Source: Agrypnia vestita (lineage: Eukaryota > Arthropoda > Insecta > Trichoptera > Phryganeidae). From it: 64,000 nucleotides of DNA. Numbering within the stretch: the first letter of the stretch is position 1; each line of letters opens with the position of its first letter. Below, piece by piece: positions 59,508 through 64,000 of the stretch. The notes under the pieces were generated by a model that saw only the letters and a list, made by a program, of their open reading frames with translations, was not told the origin of the DNA and ran no database searches. Position numbers and translations under genes: made by a program. The DNA lies in the NCBI GenBank assembly GCA_016648135.1, contig JADDOH010002052.1:1-64000 (forward strand), read 5' to 3'.

Positions 59508-60082
59508 CCCTATTATAATGCTCATGTTCATACAATAGAAAGAATACAACATAAATTTTTACGCTACATACATTTCCGTCTCCATATCCCAATAGAAAAT
59601 CTTAACTATACAAACTTATTATATTTTACCGGTTTACTGCCACTATCGGACAGGAGAGTTTTATCCGATCTGATTTTATTATATGAAATTGTAAACTCGC
59701 ATTACCACAGCCCTGAAATTTTGTCCTTAATAATGTTCCATGTACCCAGTCGAACTACTCGAGTGCCAACGCCTTTTTACTGTGACAATACTAGAACAAA
59801 TGCTCACTACAACTCGCTAGTATCTAGAATACACAGGTTAGGTAACAATTATACAAACATAGCGGACGTGTTTGGTTCTGGCCTGTCACAGTATAGGGGC
59901 GCGATACTGAGAGCGCTTCATTCCGCCATAATGTAAATTATATACACTTTCTTTATTTGTTTTTCTCTCTGTTTATATTATTTTTGCAAATAACTGTTAT
60001 ATACCTACATATGTAAAAGCCTATTTAGGCGTAAATGAATGAATAAATAAATAAATAAATAAATATTATAAATAAATAAAAT
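59508..60082 (+). mobile_element. LINE 3' end, copy B
   Basis: Nearly identical to the 3' part of the copy at 50534-51098, with the same frame (IERIQHKFLRYIHFRLHIPI to YRGAILRALHSAIM) and the same tail. 5' truncated at 59508. Few differences between the copies indicate recent activity. Confidence 0.85.
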
Positions 60083-61618
60083 AACATTACCTTAACAACG
60101 TACCGAGTCATTTGTATCAAAAAATTTTTGCTAAAAAAAAACTTACAATACCTATCTACGTACAAATTTCATAAAAAAATTGAGTATTTTGTTGGTGATG
60201 TGTAAGCAGAAAGTGTAAACAAAAGTACTTTTAGCACTTAATTTAGTAGATTACTGTACCAGTCGTGTGTAAACAAAAACTACTCGAACGAACATAAATA
60301 AGCCGGGTCCACCGGAGTTACTTGATATCGATGGTAAATTGATACCGTCCATTGTTCCACGACAGAGCAGCTGTCTTTCATTTTTTTAATCCATAGTTTC
60401 CCCTACGAAGTTCTCCGCTTACTGGCAGCGCTCCGGTGGTCGGAAACTTGGGGATGTTGCTGTAAAAAGCACCCTCCATTTCATATTAAAGATATGCTAG
60501 AAAGTGTTCGCTGATCACCTGTACCGTCTAAATACGACATGCTGTTGGTTGGTCTAATACTACGACACGAGACTCGTCCCTGGAAAGCTCTGCAGTCACA
60601 GTACAAGCGTTTAGTTGAGTTTGGAAATAGTAGAAATATTGATGGAACATGTAAAACTGTCAAGAGATCGTGGCGGTGGAAGCAAATCAAACACATGAAA
60701 TTAATTTTTAAAAAAACTTTTACCAGTCACAGGACACGAATTTAATTGGAGCACTATTATTTAATTCACAATAATTTCGCACTCATCACTCTTTTGTGGA
60801 ACAATTTATATTCGTTTTTCTAGAATATTCGCAGTCTGTGATGGCACTATTGAATTAATAGTTTCTAAGGGATCGCTTCTAATCTAATATCGCCCTTATA
60901 TACATTTTCGGGTTTCTAGACGTTTCGTGAATCTAGTAGTTTATTCTAAACATTTTCAGTAATTGCCAGTGATTTCTAATTTACTGTAAAAAATACAGTG
61001 TTGTAAAATTCTCGATTACGTGTATTTTTTTCATTTCTACAGTCTCTTGACAATAGTAACTAACCAATATGCTTACCAACATGCCGTTTCGCCGCAGGAG
61101 TAGTCAAAGGAATGATCGCCACACTCTTCTTTCTCTCGCCTTGTCATGCATTTCGTGGCCTTCGGTTTATGAAGCTTCTAATAGCGCCGTTCTCCAATAT
61201 TCTTCAAGATCTTAACATCCCACGTCTTTCACTGACCTCCTTCGTTCCTGTCGCGTACCCTCAATTAATGTATTTTATATATTATTATTATTATATTCAG
61301 CGGCCCTGCCTTAATTCTGTCGACTATGTTCTATGCTACTAACTGCTCTAGATTCGTCCGTAATTGTTAATTCTTCACTTTATCGTGCATACTCGTAAAC
61401 CGCGTTTACAAACATTATTTTGTGCCGATTGCAACTTCAATACATAAATACTCCATTATACTGATATTACATTATCATAAACTACATTACACCTTATATA
61501 ACCAATAAATAATATTTAAAGCATTAAAACAAATTATTATTTGACTACACCTTATTTACTCACTCTAAATATAATTCAAATTCCCAAGAATGTGAATTAT
61601 TTTACGGGAATCGCTTAC
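60083..61618. other. non-coding stretch
   Basis: No gene was recognised. 60600-60650 carries part of the repeat phrase seen near 25650 and 53980. Confidence 0.5.
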
Positions 61619-61920
61619 CTGCGGATTTAATTAGTCTGGCGTTGAGCGGGATTCTCAATTGAAATTCAAACGGGAATGAAATCCTAACCATTAACAATTA
61701 ATCTATCGACCCGTGCATCAGGGTAGTTAATCGGAGGCTGAATTAAATTAATTCTGATAAGCTCCCCCAGCCAGGTGCGCCCTTTCTCTTCCACGTAAGG
61801 CTTTACCGGGAATTTAATCCTCTCCTTGGGAAGCGTCAAACTAAAACTCAAGAGAGAAGCAAAATAACTCGGGGGCGGGAGAACGTGGTCCAACACCGTA
61901 AACTTGCTCGTGTTTTGTTG
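61619..61920 (-). promoter_or_regulatory. possible stan 5' non-coding exon
   Basis: On the minus strand an excellent donor (CCGCAG-GTAAGC) ends a 300-base, less AT-rich segment with several TTAATTA-type homeodomain-like sites. The stan coding exon has an acceptor just before 44379, so an upstream non-coding exon must exist. This segment is a candidate, about 17 kb away. No transcript evidence. Confidence 0.25.
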
Positions 61921-62736
61921 CTAATGTTAATTCTTTTACACAAATTTATTACAAAACTGTTCCGCATATCTTTAAATAAAAAAAAAGACGTGACCATTCT
62001 TTTCAGCATTTAGATTTTTAATTTAGCAAATTACATTTGTTTTTATTTACGTATGTTTCGACTTTTCTCTTTTTTTCTTGATTCATATTATAGTCAATAT
62101 CAGTGATATCTGTATAGAAATATTTTTACAAAATGTGGTGTTTATTTAATTTGTAAAAATATTTATTATAATATTTGTATAAACCTACTTTTATCTGAGT
62201 TTTTTTTCACCAACATGTTTCAGAAATTACCATTCCATCATCAGGGTGCTGTATAACTGTCAAAAAATTCGAATGAAATGTCTTTTGTTCCTTGCTTTTA
62301 AAAATCATTTGAAAAATTATTTAAAAAAATATTATTACTGAAGTTCTTGATTACTCGTAATTATTGGAAAAAAAAATTAAATTGGGCTCGTAGTCAAATT
62401 CAATTGATTATTAATAATATTTTGTTTACTTTTACACGCTTTACTAATTTCTAATGATTCTAAATTATTCAATTTCAGACCAAAATTATTAATGTGTAAA
62501 TTAGAAAGTCCTACATTTTTATCAAAACCGTGATCATTTTCTAATAAATGATTTGCAAATTCAGAAAAATTTATTATTTATTGTCACTATCTGTGTAAAA
62601 ATATTATACTAAGGTATTTCAATAATTATTTATTTGAAAGCAGCTGAATGTAAGTGGGCGGGCCGAGGGCCACGAATGATGTGGGAACTTGACAATCTAT
62701 GACATAATATTATCCCAATTACAATAATTTCGTCGT
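61921..62736. other. AT-rich non-coding stretch
   Basis: No gene was recognised. Confidence 0.5.
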
Positions 62737-63022
62737 CTATCTGTCCGTCTGTCTGTCTGTCTGTTCCCGTAACTTCGTGTAACGTGCGCAACTTTTTCAT
62801 AGTAATTTTTTTTTTCAAAAAAATTTTTCCCCACAAACTTTTTTACCCACAAATTTTTTATTCAAATTTTTTTCCCCTAAAACCTTTTTCCCACAATTTT
62901 TTTCCGAAAACTTTTATTTTTCCCAAAAAAATTTCCCAATTTTTTTCCCCACAATTTATACATACTTATTCCTCAGGAACCGACATGTAAAAGTACCGTC
63001 ATTTTTAACGGGTTACAGCTAG
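62737..63022 (+). mobile_element. non-autonomous Helitron-like element
   Basis: Begins TCTATCTGTCCGTCTGTC and ends AACGGGTTACAGCTAG, before T. The interior is a series of poly-T blocks split by CCCACAA. Start and end resemble the Helitron at 47982-48336. The 3' hairpin is not clear. Confidence 0.5.
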
Positions 63023-64000
63023 TATAGTAAGAGTAAGAAAAAGACGAAAAAAAAATTATTTGTATTTTCCATTGGGCCCATTTTTTTACTTATGCCGCTG
63101 GTTTTTAATATTAATGGGCACCCATCGCTTACGGAAAAGAAAGTACACCCCCATTTCTGATTTTTTCTGTACCAGCTAGCACCTTGTGTAATGAAATACA
63201 AATCACATCTTACATTCGTAATTTTTGTCGGCGTATATGAGAATTATATTATAAGCTAAAGAATTCAACCCACCTCTATGTGAAATTCGTATTTTTGTCG
63301 GCGTATATGAGAATTACATTATAAGCTAAGGAATTCAACCCACCTCTATGTGAAAAGATGAACAAGAAAATAAGAAATTCTTCATAATGGCTGACATATT
63401 TTGGTAATCTCTGATCTACAGCACAACATCAATAAATATCAACACAGTTTACAATCATTCGTATCAATATTACACGATCAGAGACCAAAAACATTGACTG
63501 AAATGAAAGCTGCGCTGAAAAACCCGAAGAACAATAGGTCCTCTGCACAAGATATCCAATAAAGCTATCAGCTGAAGAAATGGTAAGAATGTCTTTATCG
63601 CCACCTGTTCAAGATTAATGAAGGCATCTGGACGATGTCCAGAGAAAGGAATGAGGAAGTTGCACGTTGTTTCCATTAAAACGAATATCGGAAGCATTGT
63701 CTTAAATACCGAGGTAATACACTCGCAAGCTCCTTCGAGGAGTTATATTCCGGCGGCTGGTTCCGTACACAAAAGGGCTTTTGAAAAACTGCCAAGCAAA
63801 ATTTCTGCACCTTATGACAGCATCCTGCCCGACCACCTACCAAGCAAATGGCGTGAAACATGAAACCAATGACACAATTTGCTGCCCTCGCTGACAACCA
63901 TGGCATTTTTGCAGGGCTCGAAACCATACCACCTGATAAACTGAAAGATGGGTTGTGAAGATAGAAGGAAATGGCGACAAATCGTCGTCAAATTGTGCAC
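63023..64000. other. non-coding or decayed repeat at right edge
   Basis: A phrase of about 60 bp (GTATTTTTGTCGGCGTATAT, then AATTCAACCCACCTC) is repeated at about 63215 and 63290. From 63440 to the edge, composition is more balanced and several frames stay open for 60-85 codons on both strands. It looks like a decayed mobile element, but no family was recognised. Confidence 0.4.

Noticed and set aside
63470..64000. Several overlapping frames of 60-85 codons at the right edge
   Set aside because: Frames conflict on both strands and none shows a known motif; listed only as unclassified sequence.

Overview
The window reads as insect genomic DNA, most probably from a moth or butterfly. The basis is one insect-type Flamingo/Celsr gene split into many small exons, AT-rich introns, Helitrons ending in CTAG, and several LINE and MITE families of the kind common in Lepidoptera. 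The order is inferred from repeat style and is not proven.

The main gene is starry night/flamingo (stan) on the minus strand. Twenty coding exons could be placed between 44305 and 19509. All splice sites are GT-AG, and reading phase is conserved across every junction, giving about 1,549 residues. They encode a signal peptide, a long acidic pro-region with basic cleavage-like sites, nine cadherin repeats, a membrane-proximal region and the first two EGF-like domains. Laminin-G, GPS and seven-pass membrane exons were not found, so the gene either continues beyond the left edge after an intron of more than 19.5 kb or is broken by the assembly. Intron 1 (32242-43076) is the largest intron seen complete.

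Left part (1-19508): a degraded R1-clade non-LTR retrotransposon (1 to about 4250) whose 3' region carries 64-bp tandem repeats; AT-rich sequence with an inverted-repeat element and short tandem repeats; two small minus-strand exon candidates (13396-13492 and 14005-14131) encoding a Pro/Ser/Arg-rich segment with an SGIP motif; and a DIRS tyrosine-recombinase retrotransposon (14316-18987). The DIRS copy has its two termini and an internal complementary region that matches both, but its genes are broken.

Middle (19509-44379): stan exons, with introns holding a mariner relic, a LINE tail, a pogo/Tigger-like element, several MITEs, a long-armed inverted-repeat element, two hAT-type insertions with 8-bp target duplications, and a 102-bp tandem repeat.

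Right part (44380-64000): upstream of the stan coding start and mostly non-coding. It holds a plus-strand GC-rich exon candidate (46858-47063), two Helitrons (one nested in another repeat), a Harbinger-type MITE abutting a second element, two near-identical LINE tails, and a 990-bp palindrome (493-bp arms, 4-nt loop). Possible minus-strand splice donors at 61619 and 58705 could mark 5' exons of stan. No tRNA, rRNA or CRISPR array was recognised.
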